Origin: JANWHZ01 sp035758575
Lineage (GTDB): Bacteria > Patescibacteriota > Saccharimonadia > Saccharimonadales > UBA4665
Direction of reading: 5' to 3'
DNA: 54,445 nt
Assembly (NCBI GenBank): GCA_035758575.1
Contig: DASTXH010000033.1
Coordinates: forward strand, 1-54,445
Shown: one piece after another, positions 1-8,762 of the stretch
Layout of the letters: every line of letters begins with the position of its first letter
Numbering within the stretch: position 1 is the first letter of the stretch
Position numbers and translations under genes: made by a program
Notes under the pieces: generated by a model
Database searches by the model: none
The model's input: only the letters and a program-made list of their open reading frames with translations
Told to the model about the DNA's origin: nothing

Positions 1-1
1 T

Positions 2-3000
2 AGCTTGGGCGTGTACGTATTTGCTAATAGTAATTCATCTACTATTGATGCACTCAATGTCCAAGGCTGGAACGGCAGCAGCGTAGTAAATGCCCTAGAC
101 GTAAAGAGCAATGGGTATGTGGGGATTGGGACGAGTAGCCCGGTGCGTCCTTTGGAGATATCATCAAATGCAGTTGATACGGCAAATGGTGCTATCCAGC
201 TAATTGATGGTAATCTAACATCTACGACCAATGCTACAGAGGGTCTGCGCGTAGTGCCGACTGTATCGGTGGGCGGCGTGACCACGCAAACGTACGCCGG
301 CATCATATCCGGTCCGCAGACCTCAGACGCAACCAACCTAACGGGTGCTTCTTTGGTAGGGCTTCAGGGCAATCCGTTTTACTCAGGGACGGGTACTGTC
401 GGTACTATGATTGGCTTACAGGGGAGCGTTACGAATTCGAGCACGGGTACGCTTACCGTCGCCGAGGCGCTGTATGCTGGACTCAGCGCCGGTAGCGGCA
501 CTATCACGAACGGCTATGGGCTGTACGTAAAGGCTCCTACCGGTACTGTAACAAATAAATATGCCATTACGACGGAATCCGGCGCGGGCAATGTGGGATT
601 TGGTACGACAACACCGAACACGAATCTTGTCGTTACTTCGGCTATCGGTGCAGGTGCGCCACAGATTGGAATCAATAATACTGCGACTGGAGGTACGGAA
701 TGGTACCTTGGCAGCACTGACAATGCGAACTCTGCTGGCGGCGGCAAATTCATAATCAGCAACTCAACTACGACTACAAGTTCGGCTCTGGCGATAGATA
801 GCTCAAACCACGTTTCTATAGGTACTACCGGTACGGTCTCTAATACACTAACCGTGAACGGCACCACGCTGGCGGCAACATGGAGCGCGAACGCCCACAA
901 TGCCTTCCAGATACAAGATGCAAGCGCAAATGCACTGTATACTGCCAGCACATCAGACTGGACGATTATAGATAACTCAACGTCAGACCCCCTGAATCTG
1001 TTGGAAAACGGCGGCTTTGAGTCGGTTGTAACAACGAGCGATCCTGGCGCAGGTGTAACTGGTTGGTTCCTTGGCACAATAGGGACGATAGTAAATAGTA
1101 GCACTAACGCGCATACAGGTAACCAATATCTGTCTGTCGCCTCAAACGGCAGCACAGACGATATGCAAACGGCAAAGACATACCGGGTGGTTCCTGGCGA
1201 TACGGTGTACGCAGAAGGATGGGTTAATACGGCGGCGGGCGCAACGGGTACCGGCGGCTTCTGGTGGCAGTTCCTTGATAAAAATCAGGCGAACATCCAG
1301 TGGAATGCAGTCAGTGGCAGCTATATAAGTGCGCCGTCATCCTGGACGAAAGTGTCCGGAACATTTGTAGTGCCAGCCAATGCATACTATATGAATATGG
1401 CCGCTAGCGTGCGAAGCGGATCCAGCGGTACATGGCGCTTTGACGATGTGGTTTTGAGGATCATCAACACAAATTCGCCATCTATCGTTGATCCTACAGT
1501 GAACACAACGACCGCTTTCCAGGTGCAAAACAGTAGCGGCGCTAATCTGTTCACGGTTGATGCGAGCAATACCGCTATAGTCCTGGGTAACGACGGTACA
1601 CCAAGTGCGCTGACGGTACGGGGCGGAGCGGCTACAGGCACCGATGTGCAAGGGTCTAATATTACATTTGATGCGTCAAACGGAACGGGCGGTGGCGGTT
1701 CTGGCGACCTTATCTTCCGTACGGCCAGCATAGCTACGGCTACTATCGGCGCCGGTACGGCCAGTGCTGTGCAGCAAAATGCAGGCACAACTACGCTTAC
1801 GTTCTCATATACGGTAGGATCACAAAGTAACCGTCTGTTGCTCGTTGGCTTCAGTACGTATGCCACGGGAGCCGTAGCTACAACCGGCGTCAAGTTTAAC
1901 GGTACCAATATGACCAAACTGTCATCGGTAGCAAATTCTGGGGGTCAGGCTTATAGCGAAGTGTGGTACATGGTAGCGCCGCCAACTACAACGGCTAATG
2001 TGGTCATTACCCTTACTGCTAGCGCAGCAATCGTAGCTGGTGCAGAGTACTTTTATAACGTGAACCAAACGACGCCGCTGGGGACGGCTGTAACCGCAAC
2101 GGGCAACAGCAAGACTGCCACCAACACGGTCAGCGGCACCAGTGCTAACCAAGTCGTGTTCGATAACTTTGCCTTTCCGGCTAATGTTGGTAGCTGGACG
2201 TCTAGTCAGACGCAGCTGTGGAGTGGCAGCACGAACAACGGTGGTGCGGCGTCGTATATCGCTGCGGGGAGCGGTTCGACAGCAGTAACTTGGACGAACA
2301 GCAGCACCGGTGAGCAATGGGCCGATGTGGCCGTACCAATCAACCCAGCCGGCGCAGGCTCCAGCGCGGATACGCTGACCGACCGGCTGCACATTGCCGC
2401 AAACGGTAACGTGGGGATTGGCACAAGCACTCCGGGTGCAACGCTTGACCTCGGTACGGGTACTATACAAGGAGCGGGTCTAAGCAGTGACTGCTCAGGC
2501 ACCTACAGTCGTTTGCTTTGGAGCTCCTCGACCAAGCAGTTCTCGTGCGGCACCACGCGGGCATCATATCAATATAACCTCAATGCAAACCAGACATTTA
2601 CATCGACGACGCCCGGAAATGCGACCAATATGAATTTTCCCGTTGCCGCCAATGAGACGTGGATATTCTATATGAATGTTGCCATCAACCAATCGGTCGC
2701 TGCTGACTCCTATAAGATAGAGGTTACGAGTCCGAGCGGGTCGACCTGTAATATATCGACTATGGCAAACAACAAGAGTACCGTATCGAGCGATGGTAAG
2801 GACGGGTGTAATACGGCCGTGCAGTGGGGTGCTAGCGGTCAAAGCTCGGGCGACGACTTTATTATTACGGGCGTCATATCTAATGGTGCTACTGCTGGCA
2901 ATGTACAGCTACAGCTGGCGACATGGACATCGGGCGGCACCGTCACAATCTATGGGCCGCCAAGCTTTGTGATCGGCTACAAGGTTTCGGGTGCTGACTA

Positions 3001-4036
3001 CGCAGAGATTTACTACACGAACGATAGCTCCATTGCCGCCGGCGATGTGGTGGCGATAGATCCTAATAAATCTGCCGGCATCATCAAAACGTCGCAGCCA
3101 TACCAGCAGAGCGCCATGGGCATTGTGTCCACCCAGCCGGGGCAGGTAATTGGTGCGCCGGATGGCACGGGCATCCCCGAGCCAATCGCTTTGAATGGGC
3201 GCGTACCGGTAAAAGTGTCGACCATGAATGGCGCCATTGAGCCGGGTGACTACCTGACGCCATCCAGTATTCCGGGGGTGGCCATGAAGGCAACGCGCCC
3301 TGGCCAAATGGTGGCAAAAGCTTTGACAGGATATAGCAATAGCGATCCGAACGCTATCGGTATGGTAATTGGCTATGTTGATCTTACCTGGGCGAGCCCG
3401 GCAGCAGATAATACTACTACCGCGCAATTACAGGGAACAATGAGCGATGCTGCGTCGCAGCTGTCCAGCCAGCTTAGTGATGTACAAACTCAGGTAGGGG
3501 CACTGCGAGATACGGTGAGCACGCTTGCAGCGAATGTGGCGTATCTGAATAAGCCGAACACATTTGTTGGTACGGCTGAAAATCAGTTTGTCATCCAAAA
3601 TACTGAAGGCAGTGCGCTGTTTACGGCAGACACCAAGAACATGACCGTTACAGTCGGTAACCTTGCTGTAAACGGTACACTTACTGTCAACGGGCATGTT
3701 GTTACGGCCGGCGATACGCCGACAGTTACCGTGCAGCCGGCAGCGGGTACGGATGGCCAGGGGAATGTGAACGCTTCTTGCTCACTACAAGGCAATGATA
3801 CTAGTGGGCAACTGGGCGTCACGGCAGGCACGCACACTACCAGCGGCCCGGTATGTATGGTGGTATATGCTAAACCGTTCGGTGCGGCGCCGCATCCGGT
3901 TATCAGCCCTACCACCGAGGAAAGTGCATCGGTAGGTGCCTATGTGACCAGTACGCCGTCGGTGATGACGCTGTACTTTAGCCAGGCGCCGCATGCCGCC
4001 GATTCGTACCAGTACAACTACTGGAATGCACAGTAG
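2..4036 (+). CDS. giant surface protein with VGIGT repeats and a CBM-like domain (5' truncated)
   Basis: The frame is open to the left edge, so the N-terminus and any signal peptide lie outside the window; about 1,344 residues are visible. The sequence is Ser/Thr/Asn/Gly-rich with few Cys. Short GxVGIGTxxP-type motifs recur near residues 39, 196, 270 and 801 (counted from base 5), as in phage tail-fibre-like and CPR surface proteins. Residues about 331-488 resemble a carbohydrate-binding jelly-roll (CBM4/9 type: NGGFE start, WRFDDV end). Residues about 995-1125 (DYAEIYY start, GRVPVKVST core, GVAMKAT) match a domain common in large CPR surface proteins. I infer a cell-surface adhesin, perhaps for host contact. 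No terminator is visible before parA. Confidence 0.8.
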   Translation, partial: SLGVYVFANSNSSTIDALNVQGWNGSSVVNALDVKSNGYVGIGTSSPVRPLEISSNAVDTANGAIQLIDGNLTSTTNATEGLRVVPTVSVGGVTTQTYAGIISGPQTSDATNLTGASLVGLQGNPFYSGTGTVGTMIGLQGSVTNSSTGTLTVAEALYAGLSAGSGTITNGYGLYVKAPTGTVTNKYAITTESGAGNVGFGTTTPNTNLVVTSAIGAGAPQIGINNTATGGTEWYLGSTDNANSAGGGKFIISNSTTTTSSALAIDSSNHVSIGTTGTVSNTLTVNGTTLAATWSANAHNAFQIQDASANALYTASTSDWTIIDNSTSDPLNLLENGGFESVVTTSDPGAGVTGWFLGTIGTIVNSSTNAHTGNQYLSVASNGSTDDMQTAKTYRVVPGDTVYAEGWVNTAAGATGTGGFWWQFLDKNQANIQWNAVSGSYISAPSSWTKVSGTFVVPANAYYMNMAASVRSGSSGTWRFDDVVLRIINTNSPSIVDPTVNTTTAFQVQNSSGANLFTVDASNTAIVLGNDGTPSALTVRGGAATGTDVQGSNITFDASNGTGGGGSGDLIFRTASIATATIGAGTASAVQQNAGTTTLTFSYTVGSQSNRLLLVGFSTYATGAVATTGVKFNGTNMTKLSSVANSGGQAYSEVWYMVAPPTTTANVVITLTASAAIVAGAEYFYNVNQTTPLGTAVTATGNSKTATNTVSGTSANQVVFDNFAFPANVGSWTSSQTQLWSGSTNNGGAASYIAAGSGSTAVTWTNSSTGEQWADVAVPINPAGAGSSADTLTDRLHIAANGNVGIGTSTPGATLDLGTGTIQGAGLSSDCSGTYSRLLWSSSTKQFSCGTTRASYQYNLNANQTFTSTTPGNATNMNFPVAANETWIFYMNVAINQSVAADSYKIEVTSPSGSTCNISTMANNKSTVSSDGKDGCNTAVQWGASGQSSGDDFIITGVISNGATAGNVQLQLATWTSGGTVTIYGPPSFVIGYKVSGADYAEIYYTNDSSIAAGDVVAIDPNKSAGIIKTSQPYQQSAMGIVSTQPGQVIGAPDGTGIPEPIALNGRVPVKVSTMNGAIEPGDYLTPSSIPGVAMKATRPGQMVAKALTGYSNSDPNAIGMVIGYVDLTWASPAADNTTTAQLQGTMSDAASQLSSQLSDVQTQVGALRDTVSTLAANVAYLNKPNTFVGTAENQFVIQNTEGSALFTADTKNMTVTVGNLAVNGTLTVNGHVVTAGDTPTVTVQPAAGTDGQGNVNASCSLQGNDTSGQLGVTAGTHTTSGPVCMVVYAKPFGAAPHPVISPTTEESASVGAYVTSTPSVMTLYFSQAPHAADSYQYNYWNAQ

Positions 4037-4050
4037 CAGCTGATAGGTAG

Positions 4051-4078
4051 TAGACGCTTGCGCTTTTGATGATATACT
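4051..4078 (+). promoter_or_regulatory. candidate parAB promoter
   Basis: TAGACG at 4051-4056 (4 of 6 matches to -35) and TATACT at 4073-4078 are 16 nt apart. A Shine-Dalgarno AAAGGG at 4085-4090 is 8 nt before the parA ATG, so this transcript would have a normal short leader. Confidence 0.5.
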
Positions 4079-4098
4079 TTGGGTAAAGGGAAAAACAT

Positions 4099-4875
4099 AT
4101 GCAGGTTATTGCGGTATTGAACCAAAAAGGTGGTGTGGGCAAGACGACGACGGCGATAAACGTTGCGGCCTATCTTGCCAAGCAGGGGCACTCGGTACTA
4201 GTGGTAGACCTAGATCCGCAGGCGAATAGTACGAGTGGTCTTGGTATAGAAAAGGCAGGCCACGAGCCTGGAACCTATGAAGTGCTACTGGGAAATGTAG
4301 CATTCGACGCGGCTCTTAAAGAGGTCGCAAAAAACCTGTATGTTTTACCTACCGATGGCCGTTTGGCTGCACTAGAGCTAGAGCTTGCCACCGAAGAGCA
4401 GCGAGAGCACATATTAAGACGCGTGCTGCAGTTTGCCGATTACGACTATGTGCTGATAGATTGTCCGCCGGCGCTGAGCTTACTGACAGTGAACGCGCTG
4501 ACGGCAGCGCATAGCTTGTTGATACCGGTGCAGGCGGAATACTATGCCCTAGAGGGTTTGAGCCAATTGCTACAGGTAGTGCAGATGGTGCGCCAAGGCT
4601 TGAATCCACAGCTTGAGCTGCTGGGCGTGGTGCTTACCATGTACGACAACCGCACGACGCTGTCTAACCAGGTAAAAGAAGAGGTAGAACGTCATTTCGG
4701 CGATAAAGTATTTGATATTGTCATCCCGCGTAATGTGCGTCTGGCCGAGGCGCCCAGTCACGGCCAGTCTATTGCGGACTACGACCGGTGGAGTAAGGGT
4801 GCCAAAGCCTATAAACACCTTGCAAAAGAAGTGCATAAGCGCGCGCAGCAAATACCAGTAAAGGAGAAACAATAA
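4099..4875 (+). CDS. parA: chromosome-partitioning ATPase ParA (Soj)
   Basis: ParA/MinD-family ATPase of 258 residues that works with ParB to segregate the replication origin. The deviant Walker A motif KGGVGKTT is at residues 10-17, with the second conserved Lys at 15. VDLDPQANST follows near residue 37 and the Walker B-type LIDCPP near residue 119. There is no N-terminal DNA-binding extension, so it is the chromosomal Soj type. The ATG has AAAGGG 8 nt upstream. The stop codon directly abuts the parB ATG, so the pair is translationally coupled. parAB usually lies close to the origin, so the window may be origin-proximal. I found no near-consensus parS site. Confidence 0.96.
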   Translation: MQVIAVLNQKGGVGKTTTAINVAAYLAKQGHSVLVVDLDPQANSTSGLGIEKAGHEPGTYEVLLGNVAFDAALKEVAKNLYVLPTDGRLAALELELATEEQREHILRRVLQFADYDYVLIDCPPALSLLTVNALTAAHSLLIPVQAEYYALEGLSQLLQVVQMVRQGLNPQLELLGVVLTMYDNRTTLSNQVKEEVERHFGDKVFDIVIPRNVRLAEAPSHGQSIADYDRWSKGAKAYKHLAKEVHKRAQQIPVKEKQ

Positions 4876-5748
4876 ATGGCCAAGGCGGCGAGGGGACTAG
4901 GGCGTGGGTTTGATGCACTGATCCCGCAGGATTTTGATGCGTCTATTTTGGTACGTGAAGATGAGCGCGTACAGAAGATTGCCATAGACGCCATTGTTCC
5001 GCGCAGCGACCAACCTCGCCGAAGCTTTGACGAGGCAGCGCTGCAAGAACTGGCAAGTTCTATAGAAACACACGGTGTACTATTGCCGCTAGTAGTCACA
5101 GCTACGGGAGAGGGCACCTATCAGATTATTGCCGGCGAGCGGCGATGGCGCGCGGCCCGGATGGCAAAGCTCGCGACGCTTCCGGCCATAGTGCGGACAT
5201 TGAAAGAGCTTGAGCAACTAGAGGTTGCACTAGTAGAGAATGTCCAGCGCGTCGACTTGGCGCCGATGGAGCAAGCGGTTTCCATAGAGCGTTTGCATCA
5301 GCAGTTCGCGCTTTCGTATGATGAGATTGCCAAACGTCTTGGTAAGGCAGTATCGACTGTGGCGAATATAGTACGCTTGCTGCAGCTTCCCGAAAAAGCC
5401 CGCGAAGCACTGGAAGGCGGTATCATAACCGAAGGCCACGCACGCGCCATTTTGGCACTCAAGGATTATCCCGATAAACAAGCGGTACTGCTTGAAAATA
5501 TTGAAAAGCATGGCTGGTCGGTGCGCCAGGCCGAGCGGTTCGTAACCAGCGTAAAGGCTGGCGTAAAGGACGAAGCTGCCGCCAAACAGCGTGTCTCGCT
5601 GGAGACGCCGGTCACTAAGGTGTTGAGTGAACGTTTCCGCACGCCAGTTTTTATACGTCGTACTGCACGCGGCGGCCGGCTGGAAATTACGTTCAAAACC
5701 GAGCAGGAACTTGAGCGGATTACCAAGTTGCTCGGCAAGAATCAGTAA
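4876..5748 (+). CDS. parB: chromosome-partitioning protein ParB (Spo0J)
   Basis: ParB/Spo0J CTPase-clamp protein of 290 residues that loads at parS and stimulates ParA. The N-terminal GLGRGFDALIP segment is the usual ParA-interacting region. The ParB/sulfiredoxin-like domain runs from about residue 35 to 125 and carries the GERRWRA box near residue 91. A helix-turn-helix follows (ALSYDEIAKRLGKAVSTVAN, about 139-158), then a C-terminal dimerisation segment. It begins on the base after the parA stop. It ends at a strong bidirectional terminator shared with the convergent lepB. Confidence 0.96.
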   Translation: MAKAARGLGRGFDALIPQDFDASILVREDERVQKIAIDAIVPRSDQPRRSFDEAALQELASSIETHGVLLPLVVTATGEGTYQIIAGERRWRAARMAKLATLPAIVRTLKELEQLEVALVENVQRVDLAPMEQAVSIERLHQQFALSYDEIAKRLGKAVSTVANIVRLLQLPEKAREALEGGIITEGHARAILALKDYPDKQAVLLENIEKHGWSVRQAERFVTSVKAGVKDEAAAKQRVSLETPVTKVLSERFRTPVFIRRTARGGRLEITFKTEQELERITKLLGKNQ

Positions 5749-5764
5749 GTTTTCGGACCAAATA

Positions 5765-5798
5765 AAATAACGCCCTTCGCCCAGGCGTTATTTTTTTT
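5765..5798. terminator. bidirectional intrinsic terminator between parB and lepB
   Basis: Perfect 10-bp stem: AAATAACGCC at 5765-5774 pairs with GGCGTTATTT at 5784-5793 around a 9-nt loop, followed by T to 5798. The A-rich left flank gives a U-tract for the minus strand too. Confidence 0.9.
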
Positions 5799-5813
5799 AG
5801 GAGTAATACTCCC

Positions 5814-6485
5814 CTAGAAGCGTTTTACAGTACTCAGTGGGTATACGCGTAGTACCAATTTGCCGACGACGTTATTCAGGTCTACCGGCCCGAAAGCACG
5901 TGAGTCCAGGGAATCGGTGCGGTTATCGCCGCAAACAAATATCTGGTTACTGCGCAGCGTGGTGTCTATGTCGCCGCTGGTTACGGGGAAGCTATGTTCT
6001 TTGCCGTAGGGCAGTGTGGCATCTGGGTTAAAACCATTGGGATTCTGCTTGTTGTAGATGGTTACATGGCCATTGGCAATAACCACGCGGTCGCCCGGCA
6101 AGCCAATGACGCGCTTTACCAGCTGTTTTACGTTGGTCTGTCCAAACTCTGCCAGATTGTCCTGGTTGAAAATAACTACATCGCCGCGCTTCGGCACATA
6201 TGCATGGCCGGTTATGCGCGCCCAAGTGCGGGGTACTTTCCATACGATCAGCCGGTCGCTATTTTGCAATGTTGTTTCCATGCTTGGACCGTCCACCTGG
6301 TACGACTGAAATACGAACGCGATTAGGAGAACAGCAAGGCCCAGTGCTGCAACCACCGCAACGACGGTTGAAAGCAGCTCGCCAAATCGCGATGGCCGGC
6401 GCTGAGAGGTAACAACCTCTTTGCTGCTCGCAGATTGGTCATCAGGCTGTATTGTTTGTGAAGAGTTGTTGATTGTATCTGTCAT
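5814..6485 (-). CDS. lepB: signal peptidase I
   Basis: Type I signal peptidase (S26), 223 residues, which cleaves Sec signal peptides outside the membrane. A polar N-terminus is followed by one membrane segment (about 37-60). Then come the catalytic Ser68 in DGPSME and the general base Lys124 in the KRVIGLPGD box. The C-terminal CGDNR-SLDSR box completes the fold. The single membrane anchor and short length fit a monoderm enzyme. It is convergent with parAB. Likely substrates in the window are the exported proteins at 20975, 22090 and 37735. Confidence 0.95.
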   Translation of the reverse strand: MTDTINNSSQTIQPDDQSASSKEVVTSQRRPSRFGELLSTVVAVVAALGLAVLLIAFVFQSYQVDGPSMETTLQNSDRLIVWKVPRTWARITGHAYVPKRGDVVIFNQDNLAEFGQTNVKQLVKRVIGLPGDRVVIANGHVTIYNKQNPNGFNPDATLPYGKEHSFPVTSGDIDTTLRSNQIFVCGDNRTDSLDSRAFGPVDLNNVVGKLVLRVYPLSTVKRF

Positions 6486-6522
6486 TGCTGTTTGATTGTA
6501 TCCTATTTCGGCGCAGCTGCCT

Positions 6523-6551
6523 ATTAGAATGGGCGCTTATTATTGAGTCAA
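6523..6551 (-). promoter_or_regulatory. lepB promoter
   Basis: On the minus strand TTGACT (6551-6546) is followed after exactly 17 nt by TCTAAT (6528-6523). The transcript would carry a leader of about 30 nt with an AGGA ribosome-binding sequence before the ATG at 6485. Confidence 0.7.
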
Positions 6552-6614
6552 GTATGAGAATATAAGATGAAGATATGCTGAATTTGCCGATAACATTTCA
6601 GCATCAGGACAGTG

Positions 6615-6620
6615 TATAAT
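6615..6620 (+). promoter_or_regulatory. -10 box 5 nt upstream of the 6626 ATG
   Basis: A consensus TATAAT ends 5 nt before the ATG at 6626, so the mRNA should be leaderless, starting at or near the A of the start codon. I see no good -35 and no Shine-Dalgarno. In-frame ATGs at 6632 and 6635 are alternative starts. Confidence 0.7.
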
Positions 6621-6625
6621 AATGC

Positions 6626-7390
6626 ATGACGATGATGAGACTTCTAGCGGCACGCATTAAGCCAGCGCATGGGTTTGCGCACATCTTGCATATCGCGCTT
6701 CTTGTGGCGCTGCCTGTTGCTGCTTTGGTATTGGTCAGATTGCAGGGCGGCTTTACGGAGCTTGCACTCAGCCTGGTGCTGCTGAGCAAATGGCGGATGT
6801 TTGCGGTGCGGCCACGATTCTGGCCGGCAATAATCCGGGCAAATTCTGTTGATATTGTTATAGGTTTATCACTGGTACTCTTTATGTCTAGTACAACTAG
6901 CGGCTATTTCCAAATCCTTTGGGCTGCACTGTATGCCGTGTGGCTTATAGTCGTCAAGCCGGGTACGGGGACGCTCATGGTGGCGATCCAAGCATTGCTC
7001 GCTCAGCTATGTGGCCTGATGGCGCTATTCCTTGTGTGGTCTGATGGACCGTTGTGGGGACTTATTATCGTTACGGGTACTGTATGCTATGTTGCCGCAC
7101 GTCACTTCTTTGATAATTTCGACGAACCTTACGCCAAATTGCTGTCATATTTTTGGGCGTATTTTGGCGTAGCGCTTGTATGGCTATTGGGGCACTGGTT
7201 ACTTTTCTATGGTTTTATCGCTCAGCCAACCCTCATATTGAGTGTGGTAGGCTATGGCCTGGCGGTATTGTACTACCTGGACCATTCCGGCCGTTTGCAG
7301 GTTGGGCTAAGGCGCCAGTTCATATTTGTGCTTATCGCCATTATCACTATTATTTTGGCGTTCTCAGACTGGGGCGACAAGGTAGTCTAG
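6626..7390 (+). CDS. polytopic membrane protein of unknown function
   Basis: A 254-residue, very hydrophobic protein with about seven or eight predicted membrane segments (roughly 22-42, 45-55, 72-92, 95-110, 115-140, 145-160, 178-200, 205-222, 230-248). There is no signal peptide and I recognise no catalytic motif. It ends 11 nt before the HtrA start and probably forms an operon with it, which hints at a role in the envelope but does not prove one. The start follows from the leaderless promoter at 6615-6620. I do not recognise the family. Confidence 0.8.
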   Translation: MTMMRLLAARIKPAHGFAHILHIALLVALPVAALVLVRLQGGFTELALSLVLLSKWRMFAVRPRFWPAIIRANSVDIVIGLSLVLFMSSTTSGYFQILWAALYAVWLIVVKPGTGTLMVAIQALLAQLCGLMALFLVWSDGPLWGLIIVTGTVCYVAARHFFDNFDEPYAKLLSYFWAYFGVALVWLLGHWLLFYGFIAQPTLILSVVGYGLAVLYYLDHSGRLQVGLRRQFIFVLIAIITIILAFSDWGDKVV

Positions 7391-7401
7391 AGGGGAGGCG
7401 T

Positions 7402-8733
7402 ATGGAAGAAAATATAGAGACAAACAAAACAAATAATGACTTACAGAATGATAAAGCAGAGCGCGAACATACGGTTTCTTCGTCGCGCGTACCATCGGTT
7501 CGTATCAAACGGTCACCAATCTTCACACGTTTGAAGCGTGAACTGCCGGGTTGGGGCCGCCGTGTCCGCTGTACGACCGCAGCTGCCGTAGCTGGGATCG
7601 TGGTGGTGAGCGCGTTGGTCGGCTATGGGGCAGGCCGCCTGGCGGCCGATCATGCTGCAGGAGACGGTGTCTTTACCGCGACACTAGGATCGCAGAAACA
7701 GATAGTAGCCAGCGAAAGCCAGCTAATCGGTATCATAGCGCGCACGGTTGGGCCTAGTGTAGTGTCCGTGAATGTAACGAGTACGTCGCAAAATAACGGC
7801 AGTTTTTTTGGCTATGGTTTGCCGCAGTCTCAGCAAAGTGCCGGGACGGGCATCATCCTTACATCGTCGGGACTCATTATTACTAATCGTCACGTTGTGC
7901 CTGACGGCACCACGAGCGTGAGCGTAACACTGTCTGACGGCACCGAGCTTAAGGACGTGTCGGTGGTTGGCCGCACGAGCGCCAGCAGCAGCCTGGACGT
8001 CGCATTTCTAAAGATTAACAATGCCGAGGGCAAGAAGTTGACCCCGGCACAGCTTGGTGACTCGAGCAAAGTGCAAGTGGGTGACGATGTTGTGGCCATA
8101 GGTAATGCACTTGGCCAGTTCCAGAACACGGTTACCTCCGGTATTATTTCCGGATACGGCCGCAGCGTGCAGGCAGGCAGCGCTGATGCCAGTCAGGCTC
8201 CAGAGAATCTGGAGAACCTATTTCAGACCGACGCGGCAATCAATGAGGGCAATTCCGGGGGTCCGCTGACAAACCTGAACGGGCAGGTTATTGGTATAAA
8301 TACTGCAATTGCCGGCAATGCACAAAATATCGGTTTTGCCATACCGGTTAACGATATTATCGGCTTAGTCCGCCAGGTAGAGACTACCGGCAAGCTGCAG
8401 CAGCCGTATCTGGGCGTGTATTATATACCGCTTACAGATGACGTAGCGCAGCAGTATAGTCTGGGCAGTGCCCGGGGCGCGTGGATCCCGCCGGTCGGTG
8501 TTGTTGGACAGAATCCGATCGTTTCCGGCGGACCAGCCGATAAGGCTGGCCTGCAAGCGGGCGATATCATCACCAAGATTGATGGAACGGCCATCAACCA
8601 AACCACCAGCTTGACGTCATTGCTGGACAAAGATCAACCCGGGCAAACGATAAATCTGACGGTTGTACGACAAGGTAAGACGATCACTATTAAGGCTACT
8701 CTTGGTACTGCGCCAACGAGTTCGGCGCAATAG
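7402..8733 (+). CDS. htrA: membrane-anchored HtrA/DegP-like serine protease
   Basis: S1C trypsin-like protease with a PDZ domain, 443 residues. A cytoplasmic Lys/Arg-rich N-terminus is followed by one membrane segment (about 59-80). The protease domain carries the triad His164 (TNRHVV), Asp199 (LDVAFLKI) and Ser285 (GNSGGP). A C-terminal PDZ domain covers about 345-435. It should act outside the membrane in protein quality control. The ATG at 7402 follows GGGGAGG at 7392-7398. The frame stays open further upstream, but that part overlaps the preceding gene and lacks homology. The 3' end faces the convergent prmC, and no terminator is visible in the 29-nt gap. Confidence 0.94.
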   Translation: MEENIETNKTNNDLQNDKAEREHTVSSSRVPSVRIKRSPIFTRLKRELPGWGRRVRCTTAAAVAGIVVVSALVGYGAGRLAADHAAGDGVFTATLGSQKQIVASESQLIGIIARTVGPSVVSVNVTSTSQNNGSFFGYGLPQSQQSAGTGIILTSSGLIITNRHVVPDGTTSVSVTLSDGTELKDVSVVGRTSASSSLDVAFLKINNAEGKKLTPAQLGDSSKVQVGDDVVAIGNALGQFQNTVTSGIISGYGRSVQAGSADASQAPENLENLFQTDAAINEGNSGGPLTNLNGQVIGINTAIAGNAQNIGFAIPVNDIIGLVRQVETTGKLQQPYLGVYYIPLTDDVAQQYSLGSARGAWIPPVGVVGQNPIVSGGPADKAGLQAGDIITKIDGTAINQTTSLTSLLDKDQPGQTINLTVVRQGKTITIKATLGTAPTSSAQ

Positions 8734-8762
8734 TAACCTGGATGGCGATTCTGCGCGGTTCC

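Noticed and set aside
514..3994. Several long open frames on the minus strand opposite the surface protein gene
   Set aside because: They lack promoters, ribosome-binding sites and recognisable motifs. They follow from the repetitive Ser/Thr/Gly codons of the plus-strand gene.
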